The notes: generated by a model not told the origin, from the letters alone. Numbered from the stretch's first letter, positions 27,350 through 35,867 are shown. The stretch is DNA of 64,000 bases from Paludibacteraceae bacterium (GCA_017551025.1 JAFZNG010000006.1:1-64000); one strand, 5' to 3'. Program-made: numbers and translations.

Positions 27350-28819
27350 ATGAAAAAACAAATTCCTATATTTATTGCCGGCTCCAAGAGTTTTCGTCAA
27401 CAACGCTTGGGGCTTAAGGCCATGGCCAATGACCTGAATGCCGAATACAACGAGCAGAAGAAGGATGTCATCGTTCAAATGTATTCGTACGAGAATTTCG
27501 GCGACCATCAGCAGGAATACAACCAGTTTATCACGGAGGTATCGGAGTTGGTGCTGTTTGTGCTGGACGGCAGTATCGGTCAGCATACCGAGGACGAATT
27601 CCGCCTGGCGGTAGCCAAGCAGAAGAAGGACGGTGCGCCCCAGATACTGGTTTTCCTCAAGGATTTTGAGGAACGTACACCGGGTATCAGCAAGATAGAG
27701 AAATTGCTGGAGGAGGCTTTCGGTCCGGAGTTCTACTACCTTAGTTACACGAACACGGATGACTTGTGCAACAAGGCGAAGGAGCGTATTCAGCAACATG
27801 TCCATCGGACGATACGTCGCCGGAACATCTTCCGTCAGGCGGTAGGTCTGGCCTTGATCTTCATGATGCTTGTCGCCAGTTTTGCTACGGCTAATTTCTT
27901 TGCGCACCCGGAGAACCGAAAACCGACGCCGACGCTTATCTTTGTGGGTGGCGGTTCGGCTGCGAATATGCTCAAAAAGAATTCTGTGGACTCCTTCGAC
28001 GTACGTCGGAGCAATGACTATAAGATGATCTATATCAACACGCCAAGTACGCAGGCATACGGTATGCTCCATGACGAGGTCAAAGAGCGCCATGCGCTGA
28101 AGGGGACGAACAACAACCTATTCTACCCTATTTGTCTGTCCGCTACGCAGGCACAAGACTCTGACTTCCTGCGCAAGGATACGCCCGAGGAATTCCGGGA
28201 ACGAGGGATTATCTTGTCGAAATTGATAGGCTATGATACCCTGGAGGTCTTTTCCTACTATAAAAACGGTGTACCCGATTCGCTCCACCGCTATATTAGC
28301 CGCGATGCCTTAAAGGACCTGCTACGCCGCGATACGACACTCATGGTCTATACCACGAACGTGACGAGCGGCACGTATATCGCGTATGAAGTAGGTATGA
28401 ATGATACGCTGGCGAACCTGGTGAAGGCGTCGCGTCGCGGGATATACTATGCCAGCTACGATCCGGAGAAAGATCTCAAGGTCAGCAATAACACGATTTC
28501 CGGCTTTATGGTACTCGGCAGTCAGAATTATCCCCCTGCCGGATGGGATGCGTTTACCCAGAACTATCCGGAACGTTGTATCAAACAACGCGTCACGCTT
28601 GGGGGCATAGAACTGGTGAAACCGGTGTATGTCTATATGGTAGCCTACCGTCAGGAAGGCGAAAAATATATTATTCCGGAGATAGCACGACAATTTCTGC
28701 ACGACAAACTCGATATAGAGGATGCGCAATATTGTACGTTACTGCTCAACAAGAAAAGTCAACCAAGTATCATCTATCCCATCAGACAGGTCACGTTTAT
28801 AGACGACACAAAGAAGTAA
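27350..28819 (+). CDS. TIR/DUF4062-like domain, membrane span, periplasmic binding-protein-like domain
   Basis: 489 residues. Residues about 5-150 resemble the TIR/DUF4062 group: IPIFIAGSKSFRQQRLGLKAM, a central acidic helix and LVLFVLDGSIGQHTEDEFRLAVAK, split across beta strands with a conserved DxxxG...TxxEF pattern. One membrane span follows (about 165-186). The rest (about 190-489) begins TLIFVGGGSAANMLKKN, which resembles the phosphate-binding loop start of PstS-like periplasmic binding proteins, and is likely outside the cytoplasm. A protein joining a cytoplasmic TIR-like module to a periplasmic sensor is consistent with signalling. Last gene of the cluster; convergent with trmH at 28833. 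Assignment of both domains is by pattern only. Confidence 0.65.
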   Translation: MKKQIPIFIAGSKSFRQQRLGLKAMANDLNAEYNEQKKDVIVQMYSYENFGDHQQEYNQFITEVSELVLFVLDGSIGQHTEDEFRLAVAKQKKDGAPQILVFLKDFEERTPGISKIEKLLEEAFGPEFYYLSYTNTDDLCNKAKERIQQHVHRTIRRRNIFRQAVGLALIFMMLVASFATANFFAHPENRKPTPTLIFVGGGSAANMLKKNSVDSFDVRRSNDYKMIYINTPSTQAYGMLHDEVKERHALKGTNNNLFYPICLSATQAQDSDFLRKDTPEEFRERGIILSKLIGYDTLEVFSYYKNGVPDSLHRYISRDALKDLLRRDTTLMVYTTNVTSGTYIAYEVGMNDTLANLVKASRRGIYYASYDPEKDLKVSNNTISGFMVLGSQNYPPAGWDAFTQNYPERCIKQRVTLGGIELVKPVYVYMVAYRQEGEKYIIPEIARQFLHDKLDIEDAQYCTLLLNKKSQPSIIYPIRQVTFIDDTKK

Positions 28820-28832
28820 GCGGGGCGTGCGC

Positions 28833-29669
28833 TTACGGACGGCGGAATTCGGCGAGGACGATAGCGGTGGCAATGGCCACGTTAAGACTCTCGGAGGTCT
28901 CCGCCTCGGGAGGATAAGAAGGAATACGTATCGGGTGCGTTATCAGACGACGCACCTCGGGCGAGATGCCGTTGCCCTCGTTGCCCATGATGATGATGGA
29001 CCGCTCGCTTCGCTCGCTGATAGAAGATAGACCGCTTCGCTGATAGAATACAGACTTATTTAGCACTTCGTACATATTCCGACCTTCGAGCAGGGTGCCG
29101 TAGATAGCTATGGGTTGTTGGCCGTTAGCTGTTAGCTGTTGGCTGTTGGCTGTTAACCATTGAGGCAGATCGACATAATGGAGGCGAACACGGGCCAAAG
29201 CGCCCATGGTAGCCTGGACCACTTTGGGATTGAAGCAATCGGCGGTGTCTAAGGAACAGACGATGTCACGCACGCCGAACCAGTCGCAGGTTCGGATAAT
29301 CGTGCCGAGGTTGCCGGGGTCCTGGATACCGTCGAGGGCAAGGATGAGACCGTCCTTCGGACTGAAAGACCGTTCGCTTTGCTCACTGAAAGAACAAAGA
29401 CCGCTCGTTTCACTCGCTGAAAGACCGTCCTGCGGACTGAAGGACGGTAAGCGGAAGACGGCGATGACGCCTTGCGGGGTACGAAGGGATGAGAGTTGCT
29501 CGATAGCCGTGCGGCCTACTTCTTCTTCCGTGATGAGTGCTTCGAGCTCGAAGGCTTTGCGGAGTTCGTCCACACACTTACTGCCCTCGGCCAGAAAGAG
29601 TCCGAGTTCGTCACGATACTTCTTCTGATGAAGGCTTCGATATGTTTTGAGTTGTGCTTTAGAAATCAT
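28833..29669 (-). CDS. TrmH-family RNA 2'-O-methyltransferase carrying three repeat insertions
   Basis: 278 residues. SpoU fold: ISKAQLKTYRSLHQKKYRDE N-terminus (substrate-binding domain), then LDGIQDPGNLGTIIRTCDW (motif 1), IMGNEGNGIS (motif 2) and IPSYPPEAETSESLNVAIATAI across motif 3 (Ser/Asn of the knot). Motifs fit SAM-dependent ribose methylation of rRNA or tRNA. Three segments have no counterpart in the family core: about 75-108 and 208-223 come from the GACCG palindromic element, and about 169-185 (LTANSQQLTANGQQ) from a heptamer array. All three lie just before core strands, in loops. Last gene of the S1/P1 nuclease operon, 12 bp after the Tsx-like gene. Confidence 0.9.
   Translation of the reverse strand: MISKAQLKTYRSLHQKKYRDELGLFLAEGSKCVDELRKAFELEALITEEEVGRTAIEQLSSLRTPQGVIAVFRLPSFSPQDGLSASETSGLCSFSEQSERSFSPKDGLILALDGIQDPGNLGTIIRTCDWFGVRDIVCSLDTADCFNPKVVQATMGALARVRLHYVDLPQWLTANSQQLTANGQQPIAIYGTLLEGRNMYEVLNKSVFYQRSGLSSISERSERSIIIMGNEGNGISPEVRRLITHPIRIPSYPPEAETSESLNVAIATAIVLAEFRRP
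28999..29045. repeat. GACCG palindromic repeat element, two units (in trmH)
   Basis: 24-mer at 28999-29022 with stem GC TC GC-ttc-GC TC GC, 7-nt spacer GAAGATA, 16-mer at 29030-29045. Both end in CTGATA. In the gene it encodes a SISERSERS segment just before the IMGNEG motif. Confidence 0.85.
29113..29161. repeat. Tandem heptamer repeat, seven units (in trmH)
   Basis: GGTTGTT, GGCCGTT, AGCTGTT, AGCTGTT, GGCTGTT, GGCTGTT, AACCATT. On the coding strand it reads as the seven-residue repeat LTANSQQ. Confidence 0.9.
29348..29447. repeat. GACCG palindromic repeat element, four units (in trmH)
   Basis: Architecture 20-mer (29348-29367), 24-mer (29368-29391), 7-nt spacer GAACAAA, 24-mer (29399-29422), 20-mer (29423-29442). 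Same order as the copy in the dnaK leader (40777-40851). Encodes SFSPQDGLS...SEQSERSFSPKDG in the methyltransferase. Confidence 0.9.
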
Positions 29670-29681
29670 GTTGACTAGTGG

Positions 29682-30452
29682 CTAATCGAAGTTCCATTTC
29701 AGGCCGAGGCAAGGGTTGCACATAAAGCCCTGACCGGAGAAATTATAGGAGAACTCTATTTCGGTGCCGATATTGAGGTTCGGGCAACGAAACCATCGTC
29801 CGACATTATACCAGAGTTGGGGTTCGGCGAGCATCACAAAGGACTGTCCTGCGGCTTCGCGTTGTCCCCATATATCCAGGAAACCGGAGAAGCGCAATCC
29901 AGGAGCGGTACAGAAATCGTCGCATCCCCAGACGAAGGTAAACTGGAGAGGGACTTGGTTACGGGTCTTGTTGTAGTCGTTGACGATATATTTGTAGAGC
30001 AATTCGAGATTGAAGATATTCTTATAGTCGGCGGTATGGAGGCAGTAGTTGAGGCCGACGAGTGCGGCATGGTTGATCGCGTAGCCACGGATATCACCGA
30101 GGGCATCTTTGTAGAGCCCGAGACCACCGTTGTACTCGACCTGTATGCTCAGGTCACGCGCCTTGGTCTGGCCCCAGAAATTGAGACATCGCGCAATCTC
30201 CATATAGGCCATGAAGGGCGTGTTCTGCGGATCGTTGGGATGGATATTATAATCGAAATCCACGAAGGCGAAGGTACTACCCCAAGGGTCGGGATAGAAG
30301 AGTTCGAGCGTTGTGGTGACTCGATTGGAACGCTGATTCGCGCAGGCGGTGTTGAGGCTGCCGAAGTCGTAGAAGAGTTGCAGGTTGGTGCCTGCCTGCG
30401 CACTCAGCGCAAGCAGACACAAACCTACTATCAACTTTAGCCTATTCGCCAT
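29682..30452 (-). CDS. Outer-membrane channel-like protein, DUF5020/Tsx-like
   Basis: 256 residues from ATG at 30452, chosen because it yields a signal peptide (MANRLKLIVGLCLLALSAQA). The pattern GSTFAFVDFDYN ... AYMEIARCLNF, repeated amphipathic strands and a final aromatic strand (LGLKWNF) fit a 12-strand barrel of the DUF5020 type, which resembles the nucleoside channel Tsx (GDtFfFxDxxn, YxEixP). Its position after an S1/P1 nuclease and TonB receptor supports nucleoside or nucleotide uptake. The start codon sits within a heptamer array that fills the 13-bp gap to the preceding gene. Confidence 0.75.
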   Translation of the reverse strand: MANRLKLIVGLCLLALSAQAGTNLQLFYDFGSLNTACANQRSNRVTTTLELFYPDPWGSTFAFVDFDYNIHPNDPQNTPFMAYMEIARCLNFWGQTKARDLSIQVEYNGGLGLYKDALGDIRGYAINHAALVGLNYCLHTADYKNIFNLELLYKYIVNDYNKTRNQVPLQFTFVWGCDDFCTAPGLRFSGFLDIWGQREAAGQSFVMLAEPQLWYNVGRWFRCPNLNIGTEIEFSYNFSGQGFMCNPCLGLKWNFD

Positions 30453-30467
30453 TAGCCTTTCGCCTTT
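30439..30467. repeat. Tandem heptamer repeat over the Tsx-like start codon
   Basis: AGCCTATT, CGCCATT, AGCCTTT, CGCCTTT. The second unit contains the complement of the ATG at 30450-30452, and the last reaches the stop codon of the upstream lipoprotein gene. Confidence 0.85.
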
Positions 30468-31803
30468 ATTCAGCCTCTTCCGGTTCGTTGACAAGGATAT
30501 TCTTGACTTCCCAGGTAGAACAGGTCTGACCGGGCAGACTCTTGTAACGGAAACCGATATAGATGATCTGGTTGTTCCAAGCACTTAGGTCGAGGCGGCC
30601 GGTATTGAAGAACGTCCAACTATTGGCATCGGGGAAACCGGTATTACCGTCGAATTCGTTCCACGGCAGTTGGGTCCAGGTAGCCGTCTTGACATCACCG
30701 GCATAGTCGGTAGATACCCAAACGGTAGCTTGCTCGTAGCGTCCGTCCTCGGGCAGCGGACCGTAGTTCATGGCCATATCGAAGCTCAGCGCCGGACTAA
30801 CGGCATTCTTGAGCTTGATCTTAGGTGTCACGAACCATCCCTCGCCATAGTGCGGACCACCCTTGGCGTAGGCGGTTCCCTTCATGCCATAGAGGTTGTC
30901 GAAGAGCCAGATATACGAGATACCGTCCTCGAGGTCGAAGTCCTGGATGGTCAGTTTACCCATATTACCATCACCGGCTACAGCCTGCTGGTAGTAGGTA
31001 GAGAGGTTGGCAGCCCAGCCTTTCTTCGGATCGAGCATGAAGGACATTGTCTCCTCTGTTACGCCGGTGAAGACGTTCCAAGTCTCGCCGTCGAAGGTAT
31101 ACTCATAGGCTACATAGTGCTTGAGAGCCTCGTCGTAGCGGATTACGACTTCCAGTTGGTCGGCTTCGGCATAGGGGAAATTGTTGCGGAGCCAGTTAAT
31201 TACCTGTCCGTTGGCCTCGGCGGGGAGAAGATGGATATTAGCGGGCAGTACGAGCGGTTGCCATACATAGCCGTCTTCGCTAATGTAGAGCGCTTCCTGG
31301 TCGTCGTATACGACACCGATAATCTGTCCCTCGTCAGGCTGAGGAAGCATGTCGGGGATAAGCGTCGGATCCGTAATGTCGAGCACCACACGCGAAGCGC
31401 TGTTATACGGACGCAAGTAAGGAGGCAGTCCGTCGTCGGTAAGATACGTAAGATTGAAGATCGATCCGGGATCGAGTTGCGGATACTTATTGTAGATAAA
31501 TGCCGGCGCGTACATATCGGCCGTAGCATTATTGCTAAAGCAACCGTTTTTAGCTACGTTGGCCAGGGCGTTCTGGTAGCGGTTTTTGAAGCCCTTGATA
31601 GAGTCCATCTCGCGGGCCAGCGCCTTATTGGTGGCATTGTTGGCGATCGTAGCATAGTCCGCGGCCGTGAGCGTATAGTCGTAGGTCTTGACTACGCTGA
31701 TATACGGATCGCCGTTATCCATATATTTCTCGTCGAAATAGTTCTCACAAGCCGTCAGTCCAAGCGCTACGGCGATGATTCCTAAAATATATTTCGCTTT
31801 CAT
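30466..31803 (-). CDS. Surface lipoprotein of a TonB-receptor locus (DUF5017/choice-of-anchor J-like)
   Basis: 445 residues. Lipoprotein signal peptide MKAKYILGIIAVALGLTAC with lipobox LTAC. An N-terminal helical region (about 35-130) is followed by a beta domain with YISEDGYVWQPL and, in the C-terminal half, a jelly-roll-like part (YGEGWFVTPKIKLKNAVSPA, LSAWNNQIIYIGFRYKS) of the choice-of-anchor J type, split over residues 315-440. It lies 6 bp after the TonB receptor, in the place where SusD/E/F-like lipoproteins usually sit, and may bind the imported ligand at the cell surface. It is not a SusD homologue. Confidence 0.8.
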   Translation of the reverse strand: MKAKYILGIIAVALGLTACENYFDEKYMDNGDPYISVVKTYDYTLTAADYATIANNATNKALAREMDSIKGFKNRYQNALANVAKNGCFSNNATADMYAPAFIYNKYPQLDPGSIFNLTYLTDDGLPPYLRPYNSASRVVLDITDPTLIPDMLPQPDEGQIIGVVYDDQEALYISEDGYVWQPLVLPANIHLLPAEANGQVINWLRNNFPYAEADQLEVVIRYDEALKHYVAYEYTFDGETWNVFTGVTEETMSFMLDPKKGWAANLSTYYQQAVAGDGNMGKLTIQDFDLEDGISYIWLFDNLYGMKGTAYAKGGPHYGEGWFVTPKIKLKNAVSPALSFDMAMNYGPLPEDGRYEQATVWVSTDYAGDVKTATWTQLPWNEFDGNTGFPDANSWTFFNTGRLDLSAWNNQIIYIGFRYKSLPGQTCSTWEVKNILVNEPEEAE

Positions 31804-31809
31804 ATTGAT

Positions 31810-34527
31810 TTAGAATTGAAGTTTTAGACGAATATTCCACTGACGTCCCTTGTTGTAGAAGAAGTAGATATTATCCTTCGTATTCTCGGAAACGGTTTGG
31901 GTAGCGGTATTGGCCGACCATGCTTTCTCGATATAGTACTGGTTGAGTACGTTGGTTACGTTACCGGAGATCGTAGCACGGATGGGACCCATTTCGAACT
32001 GGTAGCTGGCGCGAATATCGAGGCTTCCACCAATCGGGCAGCGGTAAGGTTCTACGATATTCATTACCTTACCCGGTGTCAGGTTGCTACCGGAGAAGGA
32101 GTAGTAGCTGTAGTTGCGGTCGTAGAGGGTATATTCTCCACCGACACGCAGGCCCTTGAAGGGCTTGAAGAGGATACCGAAGTTAGCCGTGGTCTGTGCC
32201 TGGCCGCCTACGTGGATGCCCTTCATGTTGATCTTAGCCCAGTAGTGGTCGTCCGCACCGATTTCGGTCACCTTAGCGTCGGCGGTCATGGCGAAGCCGT
32301 GCTCGTCGTAAGCGCGACCGATAACGGAGTCGCTATCCCACTTCCAGTCGCCGAGCGAAACCATGGCGCTCAGTTCGAGCCACTTGGTAGGACGAGCCTT
32401 GGCCTCGAACTCCAGACCCATATGGCGGGCGTTGACACCGGTCATATTCATGTAGAACTGGGTTTGTGCGGGATCGGAGAGGTTGCCGTACTTGGTCATC
32501 GACTTATCCATCCACTCGGTAAAGTAACCGTTCACGTGGATCGAAGCGTACTGGTTCTCAAATCCGTAGCCGAGTTCTACGCTGGCGATCTTCTCGTTCT
32601 TGGCCTCGTTGTTGATAGCATTGGAGGTGCTGACCGACATGTAGATGGCCTGGTACTTCGGTGCGCGGGAGATAAATCCGGCATTGACGAAGACGTTATG
32701 ATAGCGGGCGAACTTATAGTTCAGACCACCCTTGATGGTACCGCCGATACGGGCAATCGAGTCGCGTGCGGTCACGTTGTCGTAGTAGAAGCGGTCGGTA
32801 CGCCAGTTATGGTTGAACGAAAGCGAACCGTTGATAAAGGCCGAGAGGTTGTTCTTGCTATACTCGAGGCTACCGAAGATACCTTCCTGAACGATGGTAC
32901 CGGTATAGTCGCGATAGGCGATATCGCCTACGCCGAGGTGCTCGTTAACCCAAGCATCGTTAGCGGCCTTGGGATTGTTGGCTACGAGCACTTTGGAGCG
33001 GGTAGCGTCTACGTAGTAGCTACCACCGAACAGGTCGCTTACGACAGCCTGGTGGATACCCTGGTACCAGCGTACGTCGACACCGGCGGTGAGTTCGAGG
33101 CAGTCGAGGAACTTACGATCGTAGGTAGATACGAGTCCTACCCAGTTGTGGTAGTTACGGTTCTCACAGAGCACGAGGCAGGAACCGTATTCGGATGCGG
33201 CGTTCATCTCCTGAACGGCGGCATAGTCGAACATACCGGTTACGGGATCGCGGAACTTGGTGGTGATCACACCGCCGCTGGCACCGTAGGTGAGGTCGCT
33301 ATACGAACCGGCGTAGTTCAGGCCGTTCTCAGCGGTACGACCGAAGCCACGACCGATAGAAGTATAGAGGGTGGTACTGAGCGAGCTGGCATCGTCGATC
33401 TGCCAAACATGGTTGAGCGAGATCTGGGGCTTATGGTACTGGTTGTAGTTGGTACCCGTTTGCTTGCCGTCCTTACCGATACCGTAGGAGGGGTTGTACT
33501 GACGACGATCCATACCGGAGGGCATATATTGGGCCACACGATTCCACTCAGCCAAGGTCAGGGCGCCGTTAGAGCCGGCAGGACGAGTCCAGTGCCACTG
33601 AGGTGCACCGAAGCCGGAGAGCGAGAGCTGATGGTTGGCATTGATACGCTTGGAGATATTTGCAAAGTAGCTATAACCGCAGAAACCTGTTCCCTGGATA
33701 TAACCGTCACCCCAGGTGCGGCTACCCATTACGGTAATCGCCCAACCGTTTTTCATCAGGCCGGTGGAGACGGAGAAGGCTACCTTGTTGTAGCCGTCGT
33801 TACCCATAGCATAGCTGAGGAAGCCGCCTTTCTTAGCGTCGATACCGCGCGTAACGATATTGATCGTACCACCTACAGAGGGCGCGGACAGTTTACCGGC
33901 ACCCATACCACGCTGGGTCTGCATGACGGAAGTCACGTCGGAAAGTCCCTGCCAGTTGGACCAATAGACGGTACCACCTTCCATGTCGTTCATGGGCACA
34001 CCGTTGATCATGGTCGCTACGTTGGTATTGTCGAAGCCACGCATCCAGATCTCGGAGTCGCCCCAACCGCCACCGGCACCATTGGCATGCACGCCAGGCG
34101 TATTCTTGAGCACCTCGGGGAATTCAAGGCCGGCGATACGCTCTTCGATCTCGAGTGCCGATACCTGGCTGACAGCGACAGGTGTCTGCTGTTGGCGAGC
34201 GATCTGACCGGTGATGGTCACGTCCTGAAGCACAACGGCTTCGGGCTCCATACGTACCATGCCGACATCGCCACGGCGTACGGTTACCTCCTGCGCTGCG
34301 TAGCCTACATAGGAAATATGTAGCTGTTTGCCGCTCTGGAGGGTAATCTTGAAGTTTCCGTCCAGGTCAGTAACGACACCATTCGTCGTACCGGATTCCA
34401 TTACAGTCACACCGATAAGCGGTTCGCCGGTCTCGGCGTCCACCACGGTACCTGTTACTTTCTGCGCCTGAGCAAACATCGTGAGGGATGTGAGCAGGCA
34501 GAAAAACAGAGGGATAAGTCTTTTCAT
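31810..34527 (-). CDS. TonB-dependent outer-membrane receptor
   Basis: 905 residues. Signal peptide to about 22; carboxypeptidase-regulatory-like domain (about 23-105, GTVVDAETGEPLIGVTV); plug domain (about 115-235, with PGVHANGAGGGWGDSEIWMRG and VPMNDMEGG); 22-strand barrel to the terminal aromatic LKLQF. The plug looks complete. It takes up a bound ligand using TonB-ExbBD energy. There is no SusD partner next to it; instead the operon gives an S1/P1 nuclease upstream and a Tsx-like protein downstream, which suggests nucleic-acid fragments or nucleotides as ligand. That ligand assignment is an inference. Confidence 0.93.
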   Translation of the reverse strand: MKRLIPLFFCLLTSLTMFAQAQKVTGTVVDAETGEPLIGVTVMESGTTNGVVTDLDGNFKITLQSGKQLHISYVGYAAQEVTVRRGDVGMVRMEPEAVVLQDVTITGQIARQQQTPVAVSQVSALEIEERIAGLEFPEVLKNTPGVHANGAGGGWGDSEIWMRGFDNTNVATMINGVPMNDMEGGTVYWSNWQGLSDVTSVMQTQRGMGAGKLSAPSVGGTINIVTRGIDAKKGGFLSYAMGNDGYNKVAFSVSTGLMKNGWAITVMGSRTWGDGYIQGTGFCGYSYFANISKRINANHQLSLSGFGAPQWHWTRPAGSNGALTLAEWNRVAQYMPSGMDRRQYNPSYGIGKDGKQTGTNYNQYHKPQISLNHVWQIDDASSLSTTLYTSIGRGFGRTAENGLNYAGSYSDLTYGASGGVITTKFRDPVTGMFDYAAVQEMNAASEYGSCLVLCENRNYHNWVGLVSTYDRKFLDCLELTAGVDVRWYQGIHQAVVSDLFGGSYYVDATRSKVLVANNPKAANDAWVNEHLGVGDIAYRDYTGTIVQEGIFGSLEYSKNNLSAFINGSLSFNHNWRTDRFYYDNVTARDSIARIGGTIKGGLNYKFARYHNVFVNAGFISRAPKYQAIYMSVSTSNAINNEAKNEKIASVELGYGFENQYASIHVNGYFTEWMDKSMTKYGNLSDPAQTQFYMNMTGVNARHMGLEFEAKARPTKWLELSAMVSLGDWKWDSDSVIGRAYDEHGFAMTADAKVTEIGADDHYWAKINMKGIHVGGQAQTTANFGILFKPFKGLRVGGEYTLYDRNYSYYSFSGSNLTPGKVMNIVEPYRCPIGGSLDIRASYQFEMGPIRATISGNVTNVLNQYYIEKAWSANTATQTVSENTKDNIYFFYNKGRQWNIRLKLQF

Positions 34528-34545
34528 AAAAAACAGATATTATGG

Positions 34546-35358
34546 TTAATAGATGCTATTCAGAAGTTGTGCCAAACGAATGCCGGCGATATAAAGCTGA
34601 CGCTCCATGAATTCGTGCCAGGTATAGATATAGTGGTAGGTATTTCCGTCCCAGCTCTCCTGGTAGCGGTAGATAGATTCGGTCAGGTGGTAGGTCTCGA
34701 GGAGGAGTTCCTCGTCGGTCATCTTCTCGATCTCGCGCTTTTGCGCATGGTAGATATCCTGAATCATCTGAGCGTACTCGGTATAGCTGTAGCCCTGGGA
34801 TTCGATAAGTTTGGAGTCCCAAACGGCATGCAGGTTGGTGTCGCGTCCGAACCACTTCATCTTGACGGCATTGCCGCCCTTATCGTCCATGTGCGCCATG
34901 TGCATGGGGCAGTAACGGTCGCCGTTGAGGTGGATAAAGAAACGCAAAAGGTGCTCGGCGTTGGTGCGCATGACGCGGTCGCCGGCCACCTCCAGTTCGA
35001 GCGAGTCGAGCATACAGAGGAGCATACCACCCTCTTTAGGATAATGGACGAGGGCGTCGGCAACGATACTATCGGAGAGGCCGCCCTGGAAGTCCTGGTA
35101 ATGCCAGCCGTCGCTGATACTCTGGGGGTAGATATTATCACTCTTGATCTCGTCCGCCCAGTTGGCCCAGTAGATCATGCCTCGTTCGCCCAAGATATTA
35201 TCGACTTGCTTGCGCGCACGCTTGGTGAGGTTGTCGTACGCGATTTTGGCAATAATACGATGCCCTTCTTGTCCCCAAGCAAAGGCGGGAAGACTATACG
35301 TGCATGCGCACGCGATCAAAATAAGGAGGAATTGAATCCGATAGAAAAGGTGTTTCAT
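34546..35358 (-). CDS. S1/P1-type zinc nuclease, exported
   Basis: 270 residues from ATG at 35358, just downstream of the promoter at 35381-35412. Signal peptide ends ...LPAFA, leaving Trp as the mature first residue (WGQEGHRIIAKIA), as required since the Trp1 N-terminus binds zinc in this family. Further ligands: GHRIIAKIA His, WADEIK Asp, WHYQDF His, HLNGDRYCPMHMAH and NLHAVWDSKLI. The family cleaves single-stranded DNA/RNA and removes 3'-phosphates. First gene of the operon nuclease - TonB receptor - lipoprotein - Tsx-like - trmH. Confidence 0.93.
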   Translation of the reverse strand: MKHLFYRIQFLLILIACACTYSLPAFAWGQEGHRIIAKIAYDNLTKRARKQVDNILGERGMIYWANWADEIKSDNIYPQSISDGWHYQDFQGGLSDSIVADALVHYPKEGGMLLCMLDSLELEVAGDRVMRTNAEHLLRFFIHLNGDRYCPMHMAHMDDKGGNAVKMKWFGRDTNLHAVWDSKLIESQGYSYTEYAQMIQDIYHAQKREIEKMTDEELLLETYHLTESIYRYQESWDGNTYHYIYTWHEFMERQLYIAGIRLAQLLNSIY

Positions 35359-35380
35359 ACCAATAATTAGATTTACGGTG

Positions 35381-35412
35381 CAAAGGTACGAAAAAAAACG
35401 CACATGTGCAAA
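35381..35412 (-). promoter_or_regulatory. Promoter of the nuclease-TonB receptor operon
   Basis: Minus strand -33 TTTG (35409-35412, TTTGCACATGTG), 20 bp, -7 TACCTTTG (35381-35388); leader about 16 nt before ATG 35358. Confidence 0.87.
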
Positions 35413-35426
35413 TAAAAATGAAAAAA

Positions 35427-35867
35427 CTAGGCGTTTTTGAGTTCCTGATAGATCATCGCACGGATGAAGTTATCGAAACGGAAATATTGCTTGGGCTTGC
35501 CGGTTTTGTCGAGAGGTGCCTGCGGGTCGGGGTTACCCTTGAGCTGGGACTCGAAACGGCGACGGAAGTTCTCCAAGAGGGCACGTTGTTCGTCGGATGC
35601 CGTGTCGGGGAACTTATAGGCATAGATGAGGGCTGTCGTACGCTTGGCTGCTTCGCCAAAGTGCTGGAGATGAGCCAATTCGTTGCCCTGAGGAGGGGTT
35701 TGGAGGTAGTCGCGTTTGCGGCGCTGAAGATACATTTCGACGGCACATTCTTTGGAGAGGGTGCCATTCGTGTCATGAAGATGTTTCTGACGCGTGATGA
35801 GTTTGTGTTCGCTGTCCAGGGCACCGTGTGTGAGATCGATGCCGGGTTCGTAAGAAATCTTTGCCAT
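35427..35867 (-). CDS. Small hypothetical protein
   Basis: 146 residues, charged, no signal peptide or membrane span. MAKISYEPGIDLTHGALDSE begins it; HLHDTNGTLSKECAVEMYLQRRKRDY and LLENFRRRFESQ look helical. The mixture of His, Lys and Arg could suit a nucleic-acid or phosphate ligand but no family is recognised. An open frame on the opposite strand (35406-35879) was judged a shadow because this one has a textbook promoter (36008-36039) upstream. Its 5' leader of about 130 nt contains the 11-mer repeat array. Confidence 0.7.
   Translation of the reverse strand: MAKISYEPGIDLTHGALDSEHKLITRQKHLHDTNGTLSKECAVEMYLQRRKRDYLQTPPQGNELAHLQHFGEAAKRTTALIYAYKFPDTASDEQRALLENFRRRFESQLKGNPDPQAPLDKTGKPKQYFRFDNFIRAMIYQELKNA

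Noticed and set aside
18424-28819. Cluster as an integrated mobile element
   Set aside because: No integrase, transposase, attachment repeats or tRNA at its ends, and codon use looks like that of the neighbours.
31897-34323. Long open frame (808 codons) antisense to the TonB receptor
   Set aside because: It mirrors the receptor's codon usage, has no family motif, and the receptor itself is unmistakable. Similar antisense frames cover dnaK (38788-40713), the M16 gene (41879-43474), kbl and gdhA.
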